This document shows positions 1 to 10,700 of a DNA stretch of 64,000 nucleotides, piece by piece. The position numbers and the translations under genes are program-made. A model generated the notes under the pieces. The model saw only the letters and a list, made by a program, of their open reading frames with translations. It was not told where the DNA came from and did not search any database. Source of the DNA: Volvox africanus (taxonomy: Eukaryota; Chlorophyta; Chlorophyceae; Chlamydomonadales; Volvocaceae); the NCBI GenBank assembly GCA_030268105.1, contig BSDZ01000013.1:2523001-2587000 (forward strand), read 5' to 3'. Within the stretch, counting starts at the first letter, position 1, and each line of letters opens with the position of its first letter.

Positions 1-2
1 AA

Positions 3-536
3 CGAATCGGCCCGGGGAAACTGCAGCAGCAGCTGGACCAGTTGCGGGTGAGGTACACGGAGCTGGCGGAGGAGCTGGCGGCGGCGAAGGTCCTGCTAGC
101 GGCGCCGCGGCTGGGAAACGTTGCCGAGGGCCCCGCGGCGGCATGTCCTTGGCCAGGAAATGGCCAAGTAAATTTCGCAGACGGTGATTCCGCTCCTCTG
201 CTGGGTGTGCCGCAGCTCGAGGCCGCAGGATCCAGTGTGGTAGAGCTGGGTCACAACCGTGGACGTGCGCCGGCTGGTGGCCGGAGCAGCGATGCACGGC
301 ATGTGCAAATGCATGCCCTGGAAACGCTGCGCGAGGGGAGAGACTGTTTGAAGATCCTCTACCGCTTGTTGGTGTTTCGAATGGGACGGACGGGAAGGGT
401 GGGCTCGGCAGCGGCGGTTGGGTCAATGAAGACCCCGACACCGGTGCAGGTAGACGCTTTGGGAGACTTGTTGGCGCTTTCCATCTTTGTGCTTGGGTTG
501 CTGACCATCGCCACTTGGAACTTCAAGGTGGTGTGA
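3..536 (+). CDS. 3' end of a coiled-coil, C-terminally membrane-anchored protein (partial)
   Basis: The frame is open from the window edge to a TGA at 534-536, so only the last exon or exons are present. The first 40 or so residues (LQQQLDQLRVRYTELAEE onward) have the heptad spacing of a coiled coil. A low-complexity stretch follows. The last 23 residues form a hydrophobic helix (around LLALSIFVLGLLTIATW) ending in a short Lys-Val-Val tail, as in tail-anchored membrane proteins such as golgins and SNARE-like tethers. I do not recognise the family, and an intron inside this stretch cannot be excluded. The neighbour downstream is VPS2 in the same orientation. Confidence 0.45.
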   Translation, partial: RIGPGKLQQQLDQLRVRYTELAEELAAAKVLLAAPRLGNVAEGPAAACPWPGNGQVNFADGDSAPLLGVPQLEAAGSSVVELGHNRGRAPAGGRSSDARHVQMHALETLREGRDCLKILYRLLVFRMGRTGRVGSAAAVGSMKTPTPVQVDALGDLLALSIFVLGLLTIATWNFKVV

Positions 537-929
537 AATTCTGAAATCTTAATCGAACTGTTAGTACGGTAGGCAGAGGAAGTTGATGAGTCGTTAGTAA
601 CCACGTGCGGCTGCATTTCGCTTCTTACAAAATATGTGGGATGATGTACTAAACAAACGATTTGATCTATTTTTAACTCTACTGTGTCGTTTAGTTTTCA
701 GACAAGACGAGGTGCAGCTCATTTTTTGCTCTGTTAGCATACAGGTAGCCGCTGCTTAGATCCTTAGTATTGCACCTATAGAGGACTTCTTATATCTACC
801 AGTATTGAACATTGTAAACTATTGGGTGCGTCTATCGCGGAACTGCACGCCTGAGGACGAAATTTGGGTTTCTGCAGACGTTTTCGCCAACAGATTAAAA
901 CGGGGACGTCTTAGAAAGTGAAAACAATA
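537..929. other. intergenic region: 3' UTR of the left-edge gene and 5' region of VPS2
   Basis: AT-rich sequence without a coding frame. It holds the TGTAA signal at 813-817 and then the presumed promoter and 5' UTR of VPS2. I see no clear TATA box. Confidence 0.5.
813..817 (+). other. TGTAA polyadenylation signal
   Basis: TGTAA is the usual polyadenylation signal of Chlamydomonas and Volvox genes. This copy lies about 280 bases after the stop of the left-edge gene. Confidence 0.45.
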
Positions 930-3234
930 ATGCTGAAGGCTTTCAGGAAACCTGATGTCAAAGGTAAGCGGTTAGCGTGTTGAACGTCTTCCGTGGCAGC
1001 TTTTTCCATGAACCATTTGAGTCACAGTCGCCGAGATTCTTCACAATCTTTCCGCAAATCCATTAATCATACGATCTGCCTTGTTTTTTTGCAGAGCAAG
1101 TGAGGGAGTCTCAACGGGAGCTCCGAAAAGGCACACGAGGTCAGTCCGCCGTCTTGCCCGCTGTTGGGGTCACGGGCAGCTGGGCCGCGACGGAAACTTC
1201 CGATCATATGGGTCATGAGGCGCTTTCATCAGGACTCATTTGCACGTTTAATATACCATATCACATTTCCGTCAACGGTCCCTTGCATCTAGAGGGAATT
1301 GCATGCGGAGCGCCAGCAAATTTCCCCGTTGTCCTTCACATCCGTCGCCTCCACACAGGCCCCATCTCGTAACTGTTTTCCAAATCTTACCTACCTCTTC
1401 CCCTTCCCCCATTCCACTACCAGATGTTGATCGGGAAATCCTGGCGCTACGTCGCGAGGAGGAAAAGCTCATTCGTGAGATCAAAGCCGCTGCAAAGGCC
1501 GGTAACACCACCGGCGCCCGCGTCCTAGCCAAGTCCCTGGTGCGACTTCGCGGTCAGATCTCCAAACTTCAAAGCAGCTCAGCACACCTCCGGGGCGTCA
1601 GCACGCAGATCACGGTAAAGGGGAGGGTGGAAGTGAGGGAGGGGAGAAATGGGGGAGGGGAAAAGGTATCTTGGCGGCCTGACTCGCCCATGTGGCATCT
1701 GCACCCCACAGTTGTGCATGCGTATTGTGCTGCAGCTCACGCAAATTCATGACTTTAGTCCTGGTGCTAGTCCTGGTGCTCGTTCTAGCCTTACAAGAGA
1801 CCCGGCCGCCAAAAATAGGCTCTATCCAGAGACAAGGATCAACAGGCAGCCGTTCGGACGACCGATGATGCCAGGAGTCATGCCTGTTCCCGGCCACCGA
1901 AACCACGCTGCGTGAGCCGTCTAACCATCCCTCACCTGCCTTGTGGGTTCCCGTGTCTCGCACCCCTCCCCGCGGCTTGCATGCACGTCCCATCTCCTAT
2001 GTCTGTACAGACGGCCGCTGCCACAACGAGCGTGGCGAGCGCTGTGGGTTTGGCAACTAAGACCATGACCGCAATGCAGGTGGGTAGGCAGCGCGCTGAG
2101 TAGCCTATGCTCAAACTGCGTATTCGTGCAGTGACTGATAGTGCCCGATTGGCATAAGGCCCTCCACACGCCCGTCCAAAGAAGAACCGAACCGGACCTG
2201 CGGCGCGGACTACCCACGTCATTAACCCTACACCCACATTCCCCTTTCCGTCGCCCACAGCAGCACCAGCAGCTCTCGCATCCAGCACTGTACTAACCGA
2301 CACCGCGGGACAGGCCTAACCCTCTAAACCCTACGCGCACAAGCCCCTTCATGCCTTCATGCCTAACATGCTCCATCCCCCCGCCTCTCGGCGCTCCCGC
2401 TTCAGGCCGTCATGAACCCTGCGGCCATCGGCGCTAAGATGGCGGCGTTCTCTCGGGAGAACCAGCGGCTGGACATGGCGGGAGAGCTCATCAGCGATGC
2501 CATGGACGGCGTGCTGGATACCGATGAGACGGAGGAGGAGACGGGAGAGCTGGTGGGGCAGGTGCTCGACGAGATCGGGATAGACCTCGTGGCCAGCATG
2601 CAGGTACGGGCGCGTGTATGTGTATGTGTATGTGTATGTGGGGTTTCAGCGAGTCATTGCGGATTTTCCCGCATGTGTGATTGTTGCTACCCGCTGCTAC
2701 TTGGTTGGGCTTGCTTGTGCGTGCAGTTTCAGTGTGCTGCAGGTGTTCATTTGGCGCTGGGTCCGACTCTGAACTTTTCTGTAGGTTTTAGGTGTCGAAG
2801 TTAGGATTACGGTTTTAATCCGATCCGATCCGATCCGGTCCGTTGACGAAACCACAGCGATGTGTCCTAGTGGAGGTGTCGACGATGGCGTGGGGTCGGG
2901 GTGGGGTCTGTGGCCGCGGATGTCACTCTCCCACTGCCACATAAGGCCCCTATGGTCTCAAGGACCTTACAAGGAGCGTTGAGCGGGCCTATCCGCCGCT
3001 CCCTTGTGTGCTGACTTCTTCCAGAGCTTCGGTCGTTGTCGGTGTTAGTGGTGCGCCTGCGTTCATTGCGTTGCTTTCGGGGCCGCGCCACCAGACAGAT
3101 GCTCCACCCGCGCTGTTGTCACACCTCTGCCGCAGGCCGCCCCACGAAGTCGCCAAGCTGGCCGTGCCCCCGCCGCCACGGACACCACCGAAGAGGACGA
3201 GTTGTTGGCGCGACTAGTTTCACTCAAGAGCTAG
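930..3234 (+). CDS. VPS2: ESCRT-III subunit, VPS2/CHMP2 family (closest to CHMP2B)
   Basis: Six exons join in phase: 930-963, 1095-1139, 1424-1614, 2011-2079, 2406-2603 and 3136-3234. They give 211 aa, against about 213 for human CHMP2B. The protein is a Snf7-domain ESCRT-III subunit, expected to polymerise with VPS24 on endosomal membranes and drive inward budding and scission, then be disassembled by VPS4. Visible support: the basic N-terminal helix, MLKAFRKPDVKEQVRESQREL; the helix-1 block EKLIREIKAAAKAGN; LAKSLVRLRGQISKL; and the conserved stretch ENQRLDMAGELISDAMDG. An acidic stretch, DTDETEEETGELVGQVLDEIG, follows. The C-terminus DELLARLVSL fits the MIM1 motif that binds the VPS4 MIT domain. 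The start ATG directly precedes the conserved N-terminus, and every junction is GT-AG. I am sure of the family; CHMP2B rather than CHMP2A is inferred from the N-terminal residues. Confidence 0.92.
2614..2640. repeat. (GTATGT)n microsatellite in VPS2 intron 5
   Basis: Alternating TGTATG units begin ten bases after the exon 5 donor of VPS2. It is a simple intronic repeat. Confidence 0.8.
2818..2838. repeat. (GATCC)n tandem repeat in VPS2 intron 5
   Basis: About four copies of a 5-base unit with GATC cores lie in the last VPS2 intron. Confidence 0.75.
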
Positions 3235-3430
3235 CTGAATTCAAATTTGAACCGGGAGGTGGAGATGAGGGGTGCCAGGATAGCCCTTTGGTGTCTGAGC
3301 TGTGATCTCAATTATCAAAGGAGAAACACCGGCAACCAGGACACCATCAGCACCAGCACCGAAGAGGTCTTGAATCTAGGAATCCCGCGTTTCCGATTGT
3401 TGGTCTGTGTATGTTGTACCTGTATGTGTA

Positions 3431-3435
3431 TGTAA
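3431..3435 (+). other. TGTAA polyadenylation signal of VPS2
   Basis: The first TGTAA after the VPS2 stop, about 200 bases downstream, a normal 3' UTR length for volvocine genes. Confidence 0.6.
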
Positions 3436-6400
3436 AGGGGAGTCCGAAAGTGGCAGGGGGCTGCTGACCAGGCACTCCACTGTGGCTGTTGTAGGGTATT
3501 TGCCCATTTTTTGGTTTCTGAGTTCCGGGGTCTCTTGTCATGACGCTTGATGATGCTGAAGTGGCGCGCTAGCGGCCGGCAGGTGTGGGCAATCACACCA
3601 CGTTGTGGAGAGTCCTTGTTGGGATGCAGTGGAGATCAGGTGGGCAGATGCAGGTGCAGGGGTGTACGGCCGGCCCCGGCATGCGGCGGAGGGGATACAG
3701 ACAATGAATCCGACCTGGCCAGGTGCATTCACCCGTTCGTGCGTGCGCTTGGGTGTGTAGTAAGGCATGGGAAGGGCGGGGACAAGGTGGGCGTTGTACA
3801 GACGGTTGATCCAGGCTGGCATTTCATTTTTGGCCTAATTGGAAGGGTGTGTCTGTGTATGCGCGTGGCGGATGATCCTACGCTGTGCCTTCATATGCTC
3901 CACAGCATGAGGTGTGATGAGATTCCATCTCATCTAAAAGCTACGCGGATGTGTTCCGGAATCTCTCTGCAGAGTTGTTGCAAAAGAAGCCGCGTGCGGT
4001 CACTCCATGCGGATTCATTTCCTACACGCCATGGCCTGCGGGTTGTGGCCACTTTTCCCACGACCTGCGGGTCATAACCACGAGCCACGAGCCTGCGGGT
4101 TGAAGGAAGAGGTGGTATTAAAAGAGGAGAAGGGGGGAATTATCGCGGGTTAATTTCCAACAAGTTAGACACGGGGTAGTTTCCTTGCAACGCCGCCAAG
4201 AGCTTCTGTCTGCCGGATGCAGAGTGTGTTCACACAGATGTGCCGACAACATGTTCTAATGGATATACACTCATAAGGACACATGGCCTTTCACCTGCAC
4301 GCTCACGCTCACGGCCCTGTCGAGTGTCGACAGAGGCCGAAGGCAGCAGGACAACAGACGTTAGGAGGATGACTTACTTCACGGCGGAGGAGGGCGGGAC
4401 ATGTTTACTCGCTGCGACTAATCGCAGTAAGGGTATCGCAGTAAGGGTATCGGTGCTTGGGAGAGACATGCGTTTGCGGCCTTGCCCACTGGTGAGGGGA
4501 AGACACCTTCCACGGAGGACAGTAGGGTATATGTGATACGAAACGGAGAGAAATACGGAATGTTGTTGAGGAAATGCAGGACGGGCTGCCTTCGTCTTCT
4601 ACATTGAGGTGCCCAGCGCTCAGCCTCACGTGCCAGCCGACGATTTAACATCTTATGCTTCTTATGAGGGCTCAGTTCTGACGAAGCCATGGGTAACCGT
4701 CAGCGCAGTGAAGCGGTACAGCCGATTAGCCATTGGTACAGCTAACGGACTCGTGTCCTTCAGTCCATTACAAAGCTTCCCATCACCACCATCACCACCA
4801 CCACCACCACCACCAGTACCAGTCAATGCCTGCTTCCTGCTCATGCGTGTGGCCTTGCAACTCCAGGGAGGCATACCATGGCTGCGAATGTCCTACACAT
4901 CTCGTCGGCTTCGTTCGTCGACTTAGTCATGGATCCCCTTCGGAGCTTTGAATGCAGGTGGCCCCCGGGAACCAGCAGTCCCCGCGGGATTAGGCCCGCA
5001 GCTTCTTGGCGTCTAATGCACAGTGCGGCCAAGATCCCGTGCTGTGGCGGCCCCTGTCCGCTACCCTGGTATGCACCAAGCGGGAAGGAGCTGCTCCTTT
5101 ACGACATCTCCCCCTCTTCCAATAAGAATCCGCGCTGCTAGCCATCAGGAGATTGATGCTTACAGGCGCGTACTGAGATATGGGGCGCCTGCATGTCGTC
5201 ACCATCAAAGCACCTGAAGAATACATAGACATAACCATTTTGGTGGCGCATGTTCGCAGTGGCCTTAGGAGCGGGGTCTAGGATTTGGAACCTATAGGGA
5301 ACGAACAGGGCGGCGGGATCCAGGAGTCCGAGAGCGCTCATGTGATGGGGTCGCAGACGGATGCGATGTCTGGATCAACGTGACGGATGTGCTGCGCCTG
5401 CTGCTTCACAGCGTTTGCCCACGCTCCCCAGTCCCAGCTATTTTGCTTGCTTGAGCCGGACATTCAGCTTGTGAATGCCGGGGTAGCCAATCAGCAATAC
5501 TATGCCGAACCAAGTTCTGCAGAGGTGGAGCAAGAAGGCACGCATCATGTCCCGTTAGGTTGCATGGAAAAGGTACTTGAACATGCTTATGCCAAGGCTT
5601 CGTGTCATGATATTTGTCAACCAAGATAACCTCACCAGTGCGTGTCCTGGACATAGGTTCTGAAGGAAATCCAAGGCAGGGGGAACAGCACGGCAGTGCG
5701 AGCCGCGAGGGGTATTGAGTTGTTCAAGTTACTTACAAGGTGTGGCCTCTGGAGACTTTATTCTTGTTGCAAATCCATATCGTGATGAAAGCCTCCACAA
5801 CATGAGCAATTATGGCGGAGCTCATAACAAGCTGAAATCCAAACTCGGACCTAGTCAGATTACATGTCGCGGGGTTTGAAATGAACGCTCGCAAGGACTT
5901 GGGATGAAATTTCCATCAAGCTCACTCACTTAAATAAAATTGTTCCGATGCTGTAAGCTTGTTTTAGCACTGGCAAATGACGTGCCGGGGGGAGGAATGC
6001 CGCAGCAATTCCGATAGCCATACCAGCAATTGCAAGCCATGGAACAGGGCCTGCATTCGGATAGTAAGCGTTTTGGTACTGATAATCCTAGTAAATCTAT
6101 CCTTTGAAAAGTGACCGCACCCCGAGGCCAACAAGGCGCCACCATGGCGAGTGAGAAGCAACAAGTCTACCCTTTTATCGTTTTTTTACCAACTCATATG
6201 ATAGAATCGAATTGTGCAATGTAAAAAGAGCATCGCAAGTACGGGGAAATAGGCATCAGGAGCCTGGTACAGGCAGGTACAGGTGCTCTATTGCTGCACC
6301 GCGATCCCAAGAAACCATAAGTACGATACGGCTGGAACAGGGGGCAAAGAATCGGGCATTAGCCAAATCGTGAATTTGTACACAGGGGGGGAGGCGTATT

Positions 6401-7588
6401 ATCGTCGTGATCGCTGGGATTGTCTGGGATGCACACTTGCACAGTGGACAAGGTTCGTGTCCCTGTGAGCCGACCCACAGTCCTTTCGCACGAAGCCTGG
6501 CAAACCCGCCAATATGCATCAGGGATTTCTGCGTCAGATGTCCTTCTGAAGGCGCCGACACACCAACGAGAAGTTGGGCATGGGGCTGGGAATATGGGAC
6601 GCCAAGTTATGGAAAAATCGTTCACGGTTTTCAGTATGGCTCCATAAGATCTTGGCCAGGACTGACCAGGATATCCTCTTTAGAAGCCGGAACTACGCAG
6701 AGATGGACCATGATCTCCACCCGCCCAACCCCTCTTCTCCCACCCTTCTTAGGCAATGAACGGTGCCGACAAAAGCCACGCGCCTCGCATGAAGGCCTCA
6801 CATACCGCAGCTCAACATAAGCTCGCGTCATCCCCTTCTGACCACCTATGTCGGTGCTGATTGGTTGACGAGAAACACATCCTGCGTGCGGAAACACAGA
6901 CACAGACACACATGCTAAGGTCTTGTGCTCTGCCTCCCCCCCTATAACAACTCCTAACCCTCACAGGTCGACAGCTCCTTCAACCCAACATACACGCCGT
7001 TGATCCGCTAAGTGTTGTTCCGCTAAGTTGATTGTGGTGAATGGATGGTGACGCGTCCTTCCAGCTCAGCGAGGAGAAGCACGCAGGGCTCTGCCCACCA
7101 GACATCAGCAAATGCTTCGGATATTTCGAGCAGCACCGGAGTTCCTGAAACTGAGATTCGGTATCCGAACCCAGCAGCCCGCGGTGTCCGAACTAGAACA
7201 TTCCGAACCGCCTGACGGACTTCTTGCCGCCCGACAGGCCACCGCCCAATGACTTAGGACGACCTGTGCCTTTTGGCCAATCATGAAAAACAGACGCCAA
7301 AAATGAACGGTTATTGGATACTCTTATGATCTCTGGTGCTATCTTTTAATTAGCAATGCCCACGAGTTTCATGGTTTGCAGTTAGTGGGCCTCTATCTAT
7401 CCGGTGATGAAGATCTGCACCACCCACCGACCGACCGACCGACTGACCGACCCTGCCTGTAACACCCATGACTACAACACGCTCACCAACACTGTGGCTG
7501 AAAGCCGTAGCCCTATGCAGAGTCCACGCTGTTAATCCCTACCTCCTTTTCCCCCGGTCGTCCTCACACCATATCTCAGCTTTCCAGC
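3436..7588. other. gene-poor intergenic region between VPS2 and the TOC64-like gene
   Basis: About 4.1 kb between two convergent genes. I found no recognisable protein, RNA gene or complete mobile element. The longest open frame (about 3547-4074, plus) has no family signature and no convincing splice partners. Small repeats are present: a 14-base unit, CGCAGTAAGGGTAT, twice in tandem near 4425-4452; a CAC/CAT stretch near 4780-4813; and a (CGAC)n run at about 7426-7453. Decayed transposon DNA is possible, but I cannot show terminal repeats. Confidence 0.5.
4780..4813. repeat. (CAC/CAT)n trinucleotide repeat
   Basis: An imperfect trinucleotide run in intergenic DNA. It would encode a His tract in one frame, but no gene surrounds it. 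Confidence 0.7.
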
Positions 7589-7593
7589 TTACA
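7589..7593 (-). other. TGTAA polyadenylation signal of the TOC64-like gene
   Basis: TTACA on the plus strand reads TGTAA on the minus strand, about 120 bases after the stop codon of the TOC64-like gene. Confidence 0.55.
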
Positions 7594-7715
7594 CTCAGAT
7601 TGGGAGATGTGGAGAAAAAGTTACGCACCCTTCTGGAACACTCTCACACCGTCTGCAACGAAGCAGTTGGCCATTCACAACGCATCGGGACGCATCGGTT
7701 GAATCTAGACAGGTG

Positions 7716-10700
7716 TCACCGTCGTCCCCTTCCGCCGCCGGCGCCGCTGCTGGTGCTGCCGCCGCCACGGCCACCCCCAAACACATGCCCCAGGTCGCCC
7801 GACGCCCCGTTGCCGCCGATGAATCCGAACGGCCTGCCGCCACCCCCATTAGCGGCGGCGGCCTCCATAAGCTCCATCAGCGCCTGCGGGTTGCCGTCTG
7901 CTGCCGCCGCCAGCTGCGCCATGTCCAAGCCTGGCGGGAGGTTAGACGGATCGAATCCCATTGGCAATCCGGGAGGCGGCGCACCACTGCCAGCCCCCCC
8001 TGGAATTCCCGGCGCCACTCCCGCCGCCAGCTGCCGCTGCGCTTGGAACTCCGCCACCATGCGCTGCTGAGCTGCCGCCATATCCGTTTTCATCTGCTGC
8101 AGGTTCTGTGAGGACAGGGTTGCGGTGGGCCCGGACAGGAAAGAGGAATACGTGTTACGTGGTGACCGAAACGTGGTGACCGAGAGGGGCGAGAAACCCT
8201 CCAACCCACCAACCAGAGGGACGGCGAAGGCTGCTCAAGCCCATTATCATCAGTCCCCTCAGCCCCATACGCCGGGCCGGGCGGTGGGTCAGGCGTGGAG
8301 CTCAAACCAAGCGAGACTCGTGTGCTTCAGACGCGACGGCTGAGGCTCCGAAAGGCAGACCATCCAGCCGCTTCAAACCAGCCCATCAAATCCTCGCCTC
8401 CCTGCGTTGCTTCGAAGTACGCTGGCAGATACACGAGGCCACCTCAGCCCCAACACCTGACCACAGTTTTGGTGCCCTTCGGGGACCAAAACTCCATACC
8501 TGCAAATCTTCTCGGGCCTGACGGTTGTTGGGCTCCACGGAAAGCACCTACACGTCACACAGTTTGGCGGGCGCGGGCAGGTGACAGGAGTTATGAAGGG
8601 CGATGCCGCCCACGAAGATGATGCCGAAAACGCCGTGAAGGCGCAAATCCAGAAGCAGGAAAAATAAAGAAAATAAAAAAAATAAAGAAAATAAAGAACA
8701 CCACTTGGCGGCCCCTGCCCTGCCCTGCCCTATCCTGCCCACCGGCAGTTGTTGTTCAAAGCGACTCGGGCGTGTGCGCAGTCCGTCCGCGATCACACCC
8801 GTCCGCCAACACACCTGCCGCAGGTCCTTCTCCGCTTCAACGTACTTCTGAAGAGCGGTCCGCGCGGTGGCGCGTCGGAGAAGAGCTTTGGCCTGCGACG
8901 AATGGCCAGGTGGCGGCGGCGGCGGCGGCGGCGGTCCCGTGGTAGCGGGAAAACGGTTATATCTCGACGGGTCGTTGTCAGACAGCTAGCGAAGCAGGAT
9001 TTCCGGGAATTTATGCGCGGCCACCCAGCTGCCATGCCAGCTGCCTAACACCCTCCCCCCTCAACCGGTCTCACCTTATCCGCCTCTTTGAGGACGAACT
9101 TCAGCGCCCGGTTGCAGTCTTCCTCGGCTTGTTCGAAGCGGAAGATCTTCAGATATGCCATCGCCCTGTACCCAAGCCAATAGGGCCCAATGAGCACTCA
9201 GTCCCAGCAAGCTAGCGAACGAAATGGACGAATGCACGCGGTACGTGGTTGTGTGTTTATGTGTGTGAGCTGAGGGTATGCGCGCGGCTGTTGGGAGGAG
9301 GGGAAGGGGGAGGGGGCTGCCCAACACAGATAGCATCGGCCCGCGGATATGGCACCCACCATCATTCCACGAAGCAGCAAAAAGAGGCGTATTACGTGAA
9401 TACGGCGATGGGGCATCACACAAACATCAGTGTGGTGCCGCACAGCTCAACCCGTGTCCAGGTAGTGCCGCCATCAACACGTTCTTAGATGTAAGCATCT
9501 AATCTAGTCCACAAGTTCCCTCGGCAGGATTTCTTTCTTTAAGTATATGTGTCATCCGGGAGCTCACCTGTTGTTGTAGTAGACTGGATTCTCAGGATGC
9601 TCGTTGATGGCCTTGCCGTACTCCGTCACAGCATCCGCAAACTTGCCCATCCGGAAGAGATCATTTCCGCGAGCTTTGAACCGCTCTGCGCGCTCCAGCC
9701 GCCGCGGATCGACAGACGGAGGTGCCGGCAGTGCCGCCACCGCCGGCAGCGCCGCTGTTGCCGCCGCCGCCACTGCGGCGGGTGCTGACGACGCAGCCAC
9801 TACCGCTGCCTCCGGCGACAGCTTCTCATTTTGGCGCCGGACTGCCTCAGCAATACCTTTCTTGACGCCCTCAAAGGCCTCCTGCATGATAGGGCCCATC
9901 TTGGCCGCCACCGCCAGCAGTCGGGCATCGAAGCGCGCGCAGCCCATGAGTGCCACTGCCAGTGGGGTGTCATCGGCCACAGTCCCCAGCGGCACCACCA
10001 CCACAGGGCATTGGGCCAGCGCCGCCAGGCAATTGAAGCAGTGCGTCAGGACCTCCCACACAATAACCTCCGGTGCAACTTTGCCGTCGCCGCCGGCGGC
10101 GGCCGCGGCGGCCGCCGCCTCCATGATAATGCGTCGCTTCATTGGCGCAGTCGGCACGACCGGCAGCACGATGACAGTGTCGGACTTCACCGTATGGCGC
10201 AACGTGTCGCACAACTGTCGAGCTGCCTCCCGTGACGCCGCCAAGCGCTCAGGCGGCGGCGGCGGAGGCGGGGTGATGGAGTCCTTGTGCCGGGTGACCG
10301 CCGCACCCCCCCTCCCAGCCTCCGCCTCCCTGCTCTCTGCCCCAGCCGACACGCCACCATCCCCCTCTCGAACATCCTCAACGGCTCCCGCTCCGACCCC
10401 CTCCACTTCCCCCGTACCCGACCCTCCTTCCATGTCCGCCGGGCTCCTTGCCGCCAAGCCATCAGATCCCACTTCCACCATCTCCGCATCACCACCACCA
10501 TCGGCGGGTGCGGGCGCCTCAGCGTCTATGGTTGGCCCCGACTCCTCGCCCGTCACCTTCCCCACCGCCGGCGCCTCTGTCCCCGCCGACCTCGACTCTG
10601 GTGCCTCAGCTGCTGGATCTTCCCCACTGACTTCCACCGGGGTCACGGCCACTGGTGCTGCTGCTGCCGGCGTCGTCGGCGTCGTCGTCGGCGGAGACGG

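Noticed and set aside
3547..4077. A 176-codon open frame after VPS2
   Set aside because: No recognisable motif, and composition like the surrounding intergenic DNA.
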